From positions 1-64,000 of the forward strand of contig CAKSJF010000003.1 in NCBI GenBank assembly GCA_934462945.1: DNA of 64,000 bases. Reading direction: 5' to 3'. The translations under genes were made by a program, and so were the position numbers. Origin of the DNA: an uncultured Clostridia bacterium (lineage in GTDB: Bacteria > Bacillota > Clostridia > UBA1381). The notes beneath the pieces are model-generated. The model had not been told where the DNA came from. It worked only from the letters and a program-made list of their open reading frames with translations, and searched no databases. Positions 17,801-26,552 of the stretch are shown here, piece by piece; position 1 is the stretch's first letter, and each line of letters starts with the position of its first letter.

Positions 17801-19841
17801 TTTCTGTAAACAGTCCATTTGGCGCACCGTCATGCCAAGCTGTTCCTGCCGTTGTGGAGACGCTATCCAAAACAACCGCGCCGGTTCGGTCGAAATAATT
17901 CTCCGGCACAGCTCCGATGCTTGCCCAAATACCGGTATCCACTTTACATCCGGAACAAACCTGCTTTTTCATACCGTTTTCGGAATCCTCAAAAACATAG
18001 CTGTGCGGTTCTGTTTTGCTAAATCCGCAGCCGGAACATGCCGCAAGATGCGTTCCATCTTTTTGATCCTCATAGCCATTCAGGGTATGCGCTTCATAGA
18101 ACCTTACCCCGCATTGCGTACAGCTGCGGTAATGCTCGGCGTCCGATGCCTTAACAGGCATACCAAAGGTGCAGCGCTCCTGTTTTAAATGTCCGCATTG
18201 CTTACACTGTTTATTGTGCCATCCGTCATTATATGCGGTCTGTTTGATGACCTCATATTCATGCTCTGCCGTTCCCAGTTCTGCATTACAAAGCGTGCAA
18301 ACAATCTGATGCTTGCCTGTATTATCATACAATATCTTATACGAAAGTGCATGCTCCTCCTTGCCTCCCCGTCCGCACTCAGTACAGGTGACCTGGTGGT
18401 ATTGCTGATCCACCGGTTCATAGGTGTTTTGATGCGGTTCCATCAGACTGCTGCGATATTTGCAGATATCGCAATAATCGACATGTCCGTTGCCGCTGCC
18501 GCTTTTTTGCAGCGTATGCGGCACTGCCTTTTGGTATCCGCAGACGGTGCAGCGAATCTGATGTTCTGTATCGTTCAGCGATTTGACCGCCGTGCTATGC
18601 GGTTCGCTTTTGATACTTCCGCACACGCTGCACGCTGCTGCATGCGTTTTATCATCCGCATTCACATATGCGCCATAGGTATGCTTCTCTGCCATTGTAT
18701 AGCCGCACTTGGTGCAGATAAACCGGTGTGTTCCGTCTCCAAGGTCGGCATCCGGGGTGTAGGTATGCGCGGTGCAAACCTCGGAAAGGTCGCTGATTTT
18801 TCCGCTTTTTCCGGAATTGTAAACCTCATTAAATACATACAGCTTGCAGGCGGTTTGATCAATTCCCTCCGGCAGAGTCAGACTGATATTGGTTGTCAGA
18901 CCGGTTTTTTCAAATCTGCCATAGGCTAAGATATTCTCCGCACTGTCGGTTACGATGGCGGAAATATATTCATTTGTTCTCATTGCCGTTTGGTTGGTGG
19001 TAACCGGGAAAGTGTAACTTCTTCCCTCAATCGTCACCGCACCCGGTGTCACCGAGGTGATCTCCTCATCCCGGATGGATAACCGGTAAAAAGGCTTTGT
19101 CGCAGAGTCGGACAAGGCAGCAAAGGTACCGTCCCCATTTTCCGGCAAAAGCAGCGTCCGGTTTCCCGCCGGCGTGCCGACAACGGTTTTCTCCTTAGAA
19201 ATATTCATGCCGGGATAAAAGCCTTTTGTTTCACTTGTGCCAAAAAGTTCCTTAAAATCAGAATAACCTATCGCTCCATTGATATCGACATATCCTCTGT
19301 AGCCCACTCCCTTATATACAATCGTATATTTTGCATTGTACGACCGCAGCCACCAGTCCGATTGCTTTGGAATCAGATTTTTATAGTCCGTTGCCTCCCC
19401 TGCTGACAGGGCGAAAATTTTCTTATTTGTAATGTCCTCTCCTAATGTCAAAGAATCCAATGCCTGATAGCTGGAGCTTTTTGTTGTGGAAATCAGCGCA
19501 TTCTGTTCCTCCGTACTGAAAACCTCAAGATATTGAGTACATGCCGAATCTATTCCTTTCTCGGCATTTTCATAAATGAGTGCAATATTTCCGGTATTGA
19601 TATAGGACATAAAAAACATACCGGATGCATCCTTGGTACTGGTCTTATCCGCATCCAGCGCCACAAGCCGTGCCGGTGCAGAATAAGCAGATGCTCCTGC
19701 ACTTCCGAATATCACCCGGTCGCCGGATTTGATTCCGAATTTTGCCGCCGGATAGCTTTCTGCGGCATAGCTTATGCCTGCCGGCAGGACGGATGCAAGC
19801 ATAGTCCCTGCCATCAGCATGCTCAATATTTTTTTCTTCAT
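14826..19841 (-). CDS. Giant exported surface protein with tandem CxxC/His repeats, parallel beta-helix and Ig-like domains
   Basis: 1671 residues. A signal peptide (MKKKILSMLMAGTMLAS..., to about residue 25) is followed by a DUF6273-like domain (residues about 40-215, with DWWLRSYNAKYTIVYKGVGY). Then come about ten tandem 25-35-residue units at about 365-630, each built as H...C-x-x-C-G...H (ICTKCGYTMAEKHTYG, CSVCGSIKSEPHS, CTVCGYQKAVPHTL and so on). A right-handed beta-helix follows (about 1005-1165: LYLSEGNVEINFDGHTL, LENMEIRN), and two bacterial Ig-like domains at about 1225-1290 (YQWYCDGKAIQ) and 1500-1590 (YQWCAYDIS). GGAGG 5 nt upstream of ATG 19841 fixes the start. No SLH or LPXTG motif is seen. 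The CxxC/His units look like zinc ribbons, but for an exported protein disulfide or metal binding is open. Probably an adhesin or glycan-binding protein. Confidence 0.8.
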   Translation of the reverse strand: MKKKILSMLMAGTMLASVLPAGISYAAESYPAAKFGIKSGDRVIFGSAGASAYSAPARLVALDADKTSTKDASGMFFMSYINTGNIALIYENAEKGIDSACTQYLEVFSTEEQNALISTTKSSSYQALDSLTLGEDITNKKIFALSAGEATDYKNLIPKQSDWWLRSYNAKYTIVYKGVGYRGYVDINGAIGYSDFKELFGTSETKGFYPGMNISKEKTVVGTPAGNRTLLLPENGDGTFAALSDSATKPFYRLSIRDEEITSVTPGAVTIEGRSYTFPVTTNQTAMRTNEYISAIVTDSAENILAYGRFEKTGLTTNISLTLPEGIDQTACKLYVFNEVYNSGKSGKISDLSEVCTAHTYTPDADLGDGTHRFICTKCGYTMAEKHTYGAYVNADDKTHAAACSVCGSIKSEPHSTAVKSLNDTEHQIRCTVCGYQKAVPHTLQKSGSGNGHVDYCDICKYRSSLMEPHQNTYEPVDQQYHQVTCTECGRGGKEEHALSYKILYDNTGKHQIVCTLCNAELGTAEHEYEVIKQTAYNDGWHNKQCKQCGHLKQERCTFGMPVKASDAEHYRSCTQCGVRFYEAHTLNGYEDQKDGTHLAACSGCGFSKTEPHSYVFEDSENGMKKQVCSGCKVDTGIWASIGAVPENYFDRTGAVVLDSVSTTAGTAWHDGAPNGLFTESDNKFGGDGVLAEDGSYELGAKFWMKNKVKLAGIAVKNAYDTSARPARQPKEIELFGITEDGAKESLGAVSTDGFMDAAKYDNYNIFFANEQKAYQTYELILRGTSQQLQLGRFIPLGAEGRKMEFSLDGVSVSEQSDYIVSGETYTCTLVSLNAHPKTEDVSVTLDGQSFADFTYSEENGILQIAGDKVTSGSYLIHAFYELPDFHVTTELYRMRFSGAKTAKYGTDYSFRLTDSYGGMKWFPGNNGELSVKIAGEEIYEFDFAEDGTITIPGDKIIGDIEIYAEEFASRKREHSVYMLQTDHDIPRYFTRFNDLENSISGEQNVRLTLLADATEYDGLYLSEGNVEINFDGHTLTYGDSTALIQNHGAEILLRDGVMTASSNGIAGSVYGGSVTLENMEIRNREGTYGNGFSLSGEGTLYVNGVQFTNGHYDADNQDNSSISISYANNGGRLVVSDGTFTGPICLNSFIGSLELSGGEYAAIMDNQERNPDFFGMLADGYAYQSTSTETREISDMFSGNALESVRVVKSPFAASKEEMTVSFGYQPMTVSAGIEGENLSYQWYCDGKAIQQANSPEYQIPSGYSHGTKEYLCVVSDGTNYAAIKRITLKVKCAHEGMEGNTCPVCQVQFCAAVTNSGVTEYFENFMDAAAALADGGTLTLLDDVTVYAVGDVQYQGDILIKAEDAVIDLNDHTISGTTSKAQINVDSSVTIHTGAIRTKLYFRNKNSCPTLKNLVVTDTLTSECKKMQILSGTYMILRLMQCEIQDALGEGLALWRTNTQEWYQDTAQSAYYADVRPKPAWITKQPESVNLPTGYTDGGVLTVAAERNLEKYPNSELTYQWCAYDISNESVALDGETSPEFHIPSDLAEGETRAYHCLITCEGYKVVSKTVYVSVGDVKPEVFLEQNSGDVRLDVYGNGREGIVVVAGYQNDGKLVNLKTVPITKENNQFTVRLYEELGLKNASCYKFRAYVLEDLKTLRPIGNMAEFE

Positions 19842-19860
19842 AATAACCTCCATCATTTTT

Positions 19861-19900
19861 GACAATCCCTCAGCCAACGGATGATGACTGAGGGATTCTG
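19861..19900. repeat. Dispersed CAATCCCTCAG hairpin; likely terminator of the MalT-like gene
   Basis: Arms ACAATCCCTCAGCCA and TGACTGAGGGATTCTG form a near-perfect hairpin between the stop of the MalT-like regulator (19919) and the surface-protein start. Same core as the elements at 25503 and 27620. Confidence 0.6.
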
Positions 19901-19918
19901 CTGCAACAAATTTTTCTT

Positions 19919-22285
19919 CTATATAATCCGCAGTTTCTGTGCGGTTGTCTTTGCCTGACTTCTCCGGCTGACTCCAAGCTTTTGAAGAATATGGCTGACG
20001 TGGCTTTTCACAGTAGACAGCTGAATATCTAAAATCTCGCCAATCTCCTGGTTACTCTTATCGGCACACAAAAGCCTTAAAACCTGCATTTCCGCATCGG
20101 TCAGTTTTTCATAAAGCGTCTGCTCCGGGGTCAGAAAATCCGGATAGAAAACCGCCTGCGCTCTTGCGGCACGTGTCGCCGATTCGATAAATGCGCCGTG
20201 CTGTTCTGACTGATACCCGGATAAAAGCGGCAGGATTGCCGCGCCAAGATCACTGACTGTCCTTGTGAAATTGTACTCTGCGGCAATTTCAACCGCCTCG
20301 CCCAGCAAGGTTTTCCATACCGGGTCCTCCTTTCGGTAAAATGCGATTGCCGAAAGGAGTTTCAGGCAAATCATATCGATATGCCGTCCGCAGATTTCAA
20401 AATAGTTTTTTAAGGGGGCAAGCGTTAAGAGCGCTGCATCCGGATCACCAAAGGAAAGCTCCGCCATCGCCTGCGTCAGATACTGATACCGCCTTAAAAC
20501 CTTGAGCTTTAACCGGTCGCGCGGAGCGCGATCCCGATACCATTCCTCCACATAATCAAGATCCCCCATCCGGAGTGCAAGCCGGCAGCGCATTGCATCA
20601 ATATTCGGAAGAAACCGCTCCTCCCCCTGCTCTAAAAAGCGTCCCCGGAGGTTTTCCAGCGTATTTTCCGCATCCTCCGCCTTTCCGGACGCTGTCTGGC
20701 TGCGCACCAAAAGACCCACCAACGCAAACTCAATATCCGGCGTTCCGTGGTTCTGCACCTCGCCAAGCTTTGGAATTAACGCCAGCATCCGCCCGGAAAT
20801 GTCTTCTCCCTTTTCAAATTTACTCTCCGCAATACTGACCTCCGGCAGACCGATTCCGTCTTTTCCTAAAACTGCCGCAACCGGCATCCGCATCGTGGCA
20901 TAAAGGAAATCATCCTTTTTGCTCCATTCGGAAAAATCCTTGCCGCCGTTCATAATGCGTGGGAGCGTGCTGGTAACGGAAAAGGAGCCAAGGCTGATTG
21001 CTTTGGAAGTAACCAGCCGGAACACCGTCTGAATCGTTTCGACCAGACCGTTAATTCTGCGGTGCGGCAGCGAAATATCCAGCCACGCAAGCCGCCCTCT
21101 TGCCTCCTTAACCGACGCATCGCTTTGCTCATGTGTGTGTACAAAATTTTTCAGATTTTCATACCACCGATCTGACGTCTCATAATCCCCCCGTAGTGAG
21201 CAAAGCATACTCATTCCCTGCATCAGCGCCGGGCTGTTTGAGATAACATTCTCGGAAAGAGAGAAATAATAGTCCTCCAATTCCTCATAATGCCCCATAC
21301 CCGGATGTAATTCTGTCACCTTAATAATCAGTTCGGAAACCTTATCCTGTTCTCCGCTTTTCTGATAAAATTCCAACGCTTTTGCATAATTCTGATGAAG
21401 TGCATAGTAAAGACCGCCGCGCGAAAAGAGCGCCGACTGCTGCTCCGGGGTGTAACTTCTCTGCTGTTCCCACATCAGAAAGTTTCGAAACAGCGCCCAG
21501 AACGAAAACCGATCTGCATTTTTCTTCTCGATCATGCGGCTGTTTTTTTCTAAGTATGCAATCATTTTTCCCGCCTCGGCATCTCCGCTGACCATCTTCG
21601 CAAGCTCCGTGTCAAATTCCTCAAACGGCGCAAGCTCTAACAAAAACCGCCGGATTGAAAGCGGAAACCGCCGGAAAATCATCTCATCGTAGTACCGGTA
21701 CAGATCGTACAAAAGCTCCCGGTTTAGTGTCTGATTATAGGACTCGCCCTTTTCGATTCTGTCTGCCGTAAGCTCCAGCGCAAGCGGATAGCCAAGCGTA
21801 AGCTTCATCATATGATTTAATTCATTGTCCGAAAGCGCAATATTGCGTCTCTTAAAATATTCTGCCGCGTCCTCCTTTTTGAAAAACAGCTCCTGCTCAT
21901 CAATTTCCTTTAAAAGTCCGGAAATCCGAAACGGAATCAAAGCGCCCGGCAGTTCGCCGCGGCTGGTCAGAACAAAGCGTCTGTGAGGATTTTCCCGGAT
22001 CAGTTCGCAGAGCGGCTGATACTCCTCCTCATTTTGCAACTGATGAAGTTCCTCCACAAATAAAATATCCCACTTTTGATTTTTTGAAATTTCCAAAAAA
22101 TCAGCCTCATCCGCGCGTACTTCTAAAAGCCGCATGCGCGTTCTTCCGATCAGTTCTTTGGAAAGCGTTGTTTTCCCAAAGCCGCAGGGCGCCTCAAACA
22201 GCAAAATTCTTCCCCTGTCTATAAAATTCTGAAATTGTTCTGAAATCCTGTCCGATACCATAACCACTCTTTGCAGCCTGATCAC
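19919..22285 (-). CDS. MalT-like (LAL) LuxR-family transcriptional activator
   Basis: 788 residues. The N-terminal STAND-type ATPase has Walker A GFGKTTL near residue 42 and Walker B FVEEL near 80 (EAPCGFGKTTLSKELIG; LFVEELHQL). A long helical TPR-like sensor region spans about 280-700, and the C-terminal LuxR HTH is at about 720-785 (LTDAEMQVLRLLC, NQEIGEILDIQLSTVKSHVS). Such regulators bind a sugar ligand and ATP to activate target operons. The neighbours suggest it controls the downstream surface-protein gene or the sugar cluster. The start is ambiguous: GTG 22285 keeps the family's RV lead-in before the ATPase; ATG 22261 is the alternative, and neither has a strong SD. Confidence 0.85.
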   Translation of the reverse strand: MIRLQRVVMVSDRISEQFQNFIDRGRILLFEAPCGFGKTTLSKELIGRTRMRLLEVRADEADFLEISKNQKWDILFVEELHQLQNEEEYQPLCELIRENPHRRFVLTSRGELPGALIPFRISGLLKEIDEQELFFKKEDAAEYFKRRNIALSDNELNHMMKLTLGYPLALELTADRIEKGESYNQTLNRELLYDLYRYYDEMIFRRFPLSIRRFLLELAPFEEFDTELAKMVSGDAEAGKMIAYLEKNSRMIEKKNADRFSFWALFRNFLMWEQQRSYTPEQQSALFSRGGLYYALHQNYAKALEFYQKSGEQDKVSELIIKVTELHPGMGHYEELEDYYFSLSENVISNSPALMQGMSMLCSLRGDYETSDRWYENLKNFVHTHEQSDASVKEARGRLAWLDISLPHRRINGLVETIQTVFRLVTSKAISLGSFSVTSTLPRIMNGGKDFSEWSKKDDFLYATMRMPVAAVLGKDGIGLPEVSIAESKFEKGEDISGRMLALIPKLGEVQNHGTPDIEFALVGLLVRSQTASGKAEDAENTLENLRGRFLEQGEERFLPNIDAMRCRLALRMGDLDYVEEWYRDRAPRDRLKLKVLRRYQYLTQAMAELSFGDPDAALLTLAPLKNYFEICGRHIDMICLKLLSAIAFYRKEDPVWKTLLGEAVEIAAEYNFTRTVSDLGAAILPLLSGYQSEQHGAFIESATRAARAQAVFYPDFLTPEQTLYEKLTDAEMQVLRLLCADKSNQEIGEILDIQLSTVKSHVSHILQKLGVSRRSQAKTTAQKLRII

Positions 22286-22310
22286 CTCTTTCCCGGTTTA
22301 TTCTATTTCT

Positions 22311-22339
22311 ATCATATCACATTTCAACATCCTTGTCAT
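22311..22339 (-). promoter_or_regulatory. Putative promoter of the MalT-like gene
   Basis: Minus strand: -35 ATGACA (22334-22339), 17-nt spacer, -10 TATGAT (22311-22316). It lies between the AraC stop and the MalT-like start, overlapping a small ATCATAC/GTATGAT hairpin (22338-22355). Confidence 0.5.
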
Positions 22340-22357
22340 CATACCAAAGTATGATTT

Positions 22358-23227
22358 TTACATAAAATTCTTTCGGAATTGCTTTGGAGAAATGGATTTT
22401 ACCTTTTTAAACTGCTGGATAAAGTAACTAGAGGTGGAAAAGCCGGTTTGCATCGCAACCTCGGTCACGTTCAGATCGGTGGTGACCAAAAGCTTTTCCG
22501 CTTCGTTAATGCGAATATAGTTTAAATATTCACTAAAGCTTTTTTTCATCGCCTTTTTAAAAAATCGCGAAAAATAACTGTAGCTCATATTGCAAAGACC
22601 TGCCACTTCCTCGGCGGTGATCGGTTCGGCATAATGCTCCGAAACATAGTCAAACACAATCTGCAACCGCTCCATCACCGGCTGTGCAAGTTCTAAGGAA
22701 ACCGACGCGCCCTTATCGTTCCAATACCGCAGCACCCACAAAAAAATCTGATTGATCAGAATTTTTGCCGCCATTTCATAGCCGTAGCGCTTTTTATCCA
22801 TCTCCTCATTTAAGGAATACAAAAGCTCCTTGACTCTTGAACCCTCTAATTCCTCCGCCGTAAAAAGCTTCTGATGCTTTGCCGTCTCCAATAAAAAGGG
22901 CAGCACGTACTGAAAATCCGACTGCTCCTGATAAGAGGAAAAAAGCAAATCCGGCATAAACTGTACCACAATATAGCACCCGAACCCGCAGCGGATTAAA
23001 TGCACCTCTTTGGAATTAATCAGCACCATATCCCCCTTTTTAAACTGGTAGTACTCGCCGTTTAACCAGATTTCGTTTTCTCCCTCAATGACATACAAAA
23101 TTTCAATATACTCATGATAATGCGCGTTCACGATTCCGATTCCGTCATTATACTGCGTACCGCAATAGATCGGCAGAAGTCTGCCGTTTTCCGTCCGCTT
23201 ATCCTCATACAGTCCTGTTTCTTTCAT
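22358..23227 (-). CDS. AraC-family regulator with cupin sensor, divergent to the sugar cluster
   Basis: 289 residues. The N-terminal AraC-type cupin has HYHEYIEILYVIEGENEIWL, with the effector-pocket His, and GDMVLINSKEVH (residues 35-80). The C-terminal double helix-turn-helix (about 185-289) contains ITAEEVAGLCNMSYSYFSRF and VTEVAMQTGFSTSSYFIQQ, with the closing FKKVKSISPKQFR. It binds operator half-sites and usually activates a divergently transcribed sugar operon when ligand binds; here that is the Gfo/Idh/MocA cluster starting 193 bp away. GGTGAT, complementary to the 3' end of 16S rRNA, precedes the ATG at 23227; longer in-frame starts run into the promoter area (TATAAT near 23273). Confidence 0.9.
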   Translation of the reverse strand: MKETGLYEDKRTENGRLLPIYCGTQYNDGIGIVNAHYHEYIEILYVIEGENEIWLNGEYYQFKKGDMVLINSKEVHLIRCGFGCYIVVQFMPDLLFSSYQEQSDFQYVLPFLLETAKHQKLFTAEELEGSRVKELLYSLNEEMDKKRYGYEMAAKILINQIFLWVLRYWNDKGASVSLELAQPVMERLQIVFDYVSEHYAEPITAEEVAGLCNMSYSYFSRFFKKAMKKSFSEYLNYIRINEAEKLLVTTDLNVTEVAMQTGFSTSSYFIQQFKKVKSISPKQFRKNFM

Positions 23228-23419
23228 AACCATCACCCATGACAAAAATTTGATACTTTTGGATAGCTTTATTATATCATACAATCAAAAAATATGCTAT
23301 ACTTTGCTTGAAAATAGAAAATTATTTTGTCACAAGCTTACAAAGGTAAGCTTACCGCCGGTCAAAATACCCGGCGCACTATCCAAAAAAAATTTTTAAA
23401 TTCAGAAAGGATGAAGAAC

Positions 23420-24583
23420 ATGGCAGAAGACATTTTAAACATGTTTAAAGAAAACCAGGAGGGCGAGAAAGCAGTTGATGCATCGAAAAAGGTTAAGGTC
23501 GGCATTATCGGAACAGGCTGGATTGCAAAGGCACACATGCAGGCATATCTTCAGATGCCGGACGTTGAAATTGTTGCCGGCGCTGATTTAGTTCCGGGAA
23601 AGGCAAAGGAATTTTTCAAGGAATTTGGTCTGGAAAATGCAAGATGCTACGAAAGCCACACCGAAATGCTGGAAAAGGAAACCGATTTAGACGCTGTCAG
23701 CGTTTGTACTTACAACCGTACCCACGCAGTCTGCGCAATTGATTCCTTAAAGAAAGGTCTGCACGTTCTCTTAGAGAAGCCGATGTGCGTTACCACAGAG
23801 GAAGCAGTAGAGATCATGAAGGCTGAAAAGGAAAGCGGAAAGGTACTTTCCATCGGATTCCAGCCGCGTTTTGATCCAAACATGCAGATGATCAAAAAGA
23901 TCTGTGAATCGGGCGAATTAGGAAAAATTTACTACATTCAGACAGGCGGCGGCAGACGGCGCGGTATTCCGACACCGTTCGGTACAACCTTTATTGAGGA
24001 CAAAACCGCAGGAATCGGCGCATTGGGCGATATCGGCTGCTATTCTCTGGACATGGTATTAAATGCAATTGGTTATCCGAAGCCTTTAACCGTTTCCGGC
24101 TATAAATCCGCATACTTCGGAACAAACCCGGATTATTACAAGAACCCGGATCATCCGGAATACGCAAAGCTGTTCGGTGTAGACGATTTTGGCGCTGCAT
24201 TCATCCGTTTAGAGGGCGACATTCTCTTAGACTTCCGTATTGCATGGGCAATGAATATGGACACACCGGGAGACACCATCATCCTCGGCACAAAGGGCGG
24301 CTTAAGAATCCCGTCCACAGATTGCTGGAACGGAACGGTCGGCGGTCCGATGACCATTTATCACGAGGTTGCAGGCGAACAGGTTGAAACGCAAATCCCG
24401 ATCATTCCGAACGACGGTCTTGATTTATTCGCAAAGAAGATCCGTACCTTCCTGGACGCTGCAAAATACGGACTTCCCGCTCCGGTTCCGTCCTCACAGA
24501 TTCTCTACAACCAGGCAATCATTGACGGTTTAGTAAAATCTGCAAAAGCCGGTCATGAGGTTGAAATTGTTATTCCGGAATAA
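23420..24583 (+). CDS. Gfo/Idh/MocA-family oxidoreductase (sugar cluster, first)
   Basis: 387 residues. An unusual 30-residue N-terminal extension (MAEDILNMFKENQEGEKAVD) precedes the Rossmann dinucleotide motif GIIGTGWIAKAHMQ (about residues 34-47). EKPMCVT, with the conserved Lys of the active site, is near 130. The alpha/beta C-terminal domain has GALGDIGCYSLDMVLNAIG, supplying the Asp/His-type catalytic positions. The family oxidises sugar or glycoside hydroxyls with NAD(P). AGAAAGG is 9 nt upstream of ATG 23420, and an in-frame ATG at 23411 abuts the SD. First gene of a five-gene unit with two TIM-barrel isomerases, a second Gfo/Idh/MocA enzyme and ThuA; see finding on oxidative deglycosylation. 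Confidence 0.92.
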   Translation: MAEDILNMFKENQEGEKAVDASKKVKVGIIGTGWIAKAHMQAYLQMPDVEIVAGADLVPGKAKEFFKEFGLENARCYESHTEMLEKETDLDAVSVCTYNRTHAVCAIDSLKKGLHVLLEKPMCVTTEEAVEIMKAEKESGKVLSIGFQPRFDPNMQMIKKICESGELGKIYYIQTGGGRRRGIPTPFGTTFIEDKTAGIGALGDIGCYSLDMVLNAIGYPKPLTVSGYKSAYFGTNPDYYKNPDHPEYAKLFGVDDFGAAFIRLEGDILLDFRIAWAMNMDTPGDTIILGTKGGLRIPSTDCWNGTVGGPMTIYHEVAGEQVETQIPIIPNDGLDLFAKKIRTFLDAAKYGLPAPVPSSQILYNQAIIDGLVKSAKAGHEVEIVIPE

Positions 24584-24598
24584 GAAAGGTGAGAAATT

Positions 24599-25438
24599 AT
24601 GAAAAAGTTTAATGTTGGCGTACAGCTGTATTCTCTCCGCGACATGATGGAGAAAGATGTAGAGGCAACCTTAAAGGCTGTTTCCGAAATTGGTTATAAA
24701 TATGTAGAATTTGCCGGTTACTTCGGCAAAACCGCAGAGGAAATGAGAGAGCTTTTGGATCGCTATGGCTTAAAGGCAATTTCTGTTCATCAGGGCTACG
24801 ACGTATTTTTAACCGACGCAAAGAAAAATATCGATTACTTAAAAGGCTTAGGAGTAAAATACTGTGTAATTCCCTGGATGGACGTTTCCCAGCATGCCGG
24901 ACATCCGAAATTTGAGCAGACCGTTGAGGAAATCAAGAAAGTCGGCAAGGAATTAAAGGAAAACGGTATTCAGCTTGGCTACCACAACCACGATTTCGAG
25001 TTTGACAAGTTCCAAAACAAGAACCTGATTGACTGGCTTTATGAAACCGTTCCGGCAGACATTCTGGAAACAGAGTTTGACTGCGGCTGGGTAACCTATG
25101 CAGGCGAAAATCCGGCAGAATACATCCGCAAGTATGCAGGCAGAACCCATATTGTACACTTAAAGGACTTCACCTGCAAGCGCTTTAAGAGCGGTCCGGC
25201 ATATCAGCTGATTGATGACGACGGAAACCCGATGGATGTTGAGACAGATTCCCGCGAGGATAACGGCTTTGAATACCGTCCGGTTGGTCAGGGAAAGATG
25301 AACGTGCCGGAAATTCTGAAAGCATGCGACGAGGTTGGTGTGGAATACCTGATCGTTGAACAGGACGACTTTACCAACATTGAGCCGTTAGAGGCTGTAA
25401 AACAAAGCTTTGAGTATTTAAAAAGCTTAGGAGTTTAA
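24599..25438 (+). CDS. TIM-barrel sugar (phosphate) isomerase/epimerase, first of two
   Basis: 279 residues, xylose isomerase-like/AP-endonuclease-2 barrel. Expected metal-site stretches are visible: YKYVEFAGY (Glu near 41), YHNHDFEFDK (His/Asp/Glu near 142-148), ETEFDCGWV, VHLKDF (His near 188) and YLIVEQDD (Glu near 260). It probably isomerises or epimerises a sugar or 3-keto-sugar, or cleaves an oxidised glycoside, in the cytoplasm. Good SD AAAGGTGAG, 15 nt after the oxidoreductase stop, so cotranscribed. Substrate unknown. Confidence 0.88.
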   Translation: MKKFNVGVQLYSLRDMMEKDVEATLKAVSEIGYKYVEFAGYFGKTAEEMRELLDRYGLKAISVHQGYDVFLTDAKKNIDYLKGLGVKYCVIPWMDVSQHAGHPKFEQTVEEIKKVGKELKENGIQLGYHNHDFEFDKFQNKNLIDWLYETVPADILETEFDCGWVTYAGENPAEYIRKYAGRTHIVHLKDFTCKRFKSGPAYQLIDDDGNPMDVETDSREDNGFEYRPVGQGKMNVPEILKACDEVGVEYLIVEQDDFTNIEPLEAVKQSFEYLKSLGV

Positions 25439-25448
25439 AACATTTTAT

Positions 25449-25473
25449 AGGGGCGGGGTACTACTCCGCCCCT
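25449..25473 (+). terminator. GC-rich hairpin after the first isomerase
   Basis: AGGGGCGG (25449-25456) and CCGCCCCT (25466-25473) form an 8-bp stem, without a T-run. A partial terminator or processing site, so expression of the downstream genes may be lower. Confidence 0.35.
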
Positions 25474-25502
25474 AATGTAAATTGTGAGAATTAACCGAAA
25501 AA

Positions 25503-25555
25503 GCACAATCCCTCAGTCACCTAACGGTGACAGCTCCCTTTGCTCAAGGGAGCCT
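25503..25555. repeat. Dispersed CAATCCCTCAGTC element (two hairpins)
   Basis: CACAATCCCTCAGTCACC, then GTCACC/GGTGAC (loop TAAC), then GCTCCCTT/AAGGGAGC. This double-hairpin layout matches intergenic repeats known to recur in gut Clostridia. It splits the sugar operon between the two isomerases. Confidence 0.65.
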
Positions 25556-25586
25556 AAAAGGTAAGTGCTAAAAGGAGGATCATTTT

Positions 25587-26552
25587 ATGAAGCTTGGCGT
25601 TATGAATCCGGTGTTAGCCGGTATGAGCTTTGAAGAAGCATTAGCATATTTAGAAAGTCTGGGCGTAGACTGCATCGAGATCGGAGCAGGCGGCTTTCCG
25701 GGCAACAACCATTTAAAGCCGGAGGAACTTTTAGCGTCCCCGGAGAATGTAACAGCATACAAAAAGCTGTTATCCGATCATCATATTGAGATTTCCGGCA
25801 TCAGCTGCCACGGAAACCCCCTGCATCCGCAAAAGGAAATTGCAGAGGATTTCGACCGTCAGTTCCGGAATGCGATCTTAGCAGCAGAAGCCTTAGGGGT
25901 TGACACCGTCATCGGCTTTTCCGGCTGCCCCGGCGACTGCGAAACCTCAAAATATCCGAACTGGGTTACCTGCCCCTGGCCGGATGATTTTGGAAAAATT
26001 TTAGACTGGCAGTGGAATGAAAAGGTGATTCCGTACTGGAAAGAGATGGCTGAATTTGCAAAGGCACACCATATCAAGAAAATTGCCTTTGAGATGCACC
26101 CCGGCTTTGTAGTATACAATCCGGAGACGCTCTTAAAATTACGTGCCGCTGTCGGCGACATCATTGGTGCAAACTTCGATCCGAGCCATCTGTTCTGGCA
26201 GGGAATCGATCCGGTGGAGGCAATCCGCGCAATGGAGGGCGCAATTTACCACTTCCACGCAAAGGATACCCGGATTGACGAACGCAACTGCGCGATTAAC
26301 GGCGTGTTAGACACAAAAGGCTACGGCGATATTAAGAACCGCTCCTGGTCGTTCCGCACCATTGGCTACGGACACGATCAGACCGTTTGGAACGACATCA
26401 TCAGCATGCTCAAAACAACCGGCTATGACGGCGCGATTTCGATTGAGCATGAGGACGGCTTAATGTCTCCGAAAGAGGGCTTGGAAAAGGCAGTCAGCTT
26501 CTTAAAGAAAACCTTAATTTACGAAAATCCCGGAGAAATGTGGTGGGCATAA
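25587..26552 (+). CDS. TIM-barrel sugar isomerase/epimerase, second
   Basis: 321 residues, xylose isomerase-like TIM barrel. DCIEIGAGGFPG places a Glu near residue 31, IAFEMHPGF the metal Glu/His near 169-171, IGANFDPSHLFWQG the Asp/His near 198-201, and AISIEHEDG a Glu near 292. It differs from its neighbour by the GAGGFPGNNH loop and a longer C-terminus, so the two are not a recent duplication. AGGAGG 8 nt before ATG. It ends in TAATG overlap with the next gene. Possible role: isomerisation or C-C/C-O bond cleavage of an oxidised glycoside. Confidence 0.88.
   Translation: MKLGVMNPVLAGMSFEEALAYLESLGVDCIEIGAGGFPGNNHLKPEELLASPENVTAYKKLLSDHHIEISGISCHGNPLHPQKEIAEDFDRQFRNAILAAEALGVDTVIGFSGCPGDCETSKYPNWVTCPWPDDFGKILDWQWNEKVIPYWKEMAEFAKAHHIKKIAFEMHPGFVVYNPETLLKLRAAVGDIIGANFDPSHLFWQGIDPVEAIRAMEGAIYHFHAKDTRIDERNCAINGVLDTKGYGDIKNRSWSFRTIGYGHDQTVWNDIISMLKTTGYDGAISIEHEDGLMSPKEGLEKAVSFLKKTLIYENPGEMWWA

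Noticed and set aside
18189..18929. 246-codon plus-strand frame inside the large surface protein
   Set aside because: Shadow of the repeat region; no SD, and the minus-strand protein has clear domains and signal peptide.
25503..25555. CRISPR repeat
   Set aside because: Single unit with internal hairpins, no regularly spaced copies or spacers.
24599..26552. Two isomerases as a recent tandem duplication
   Set aside because: The proteins differ in length (279 and 321) and in active-site loop sequences.
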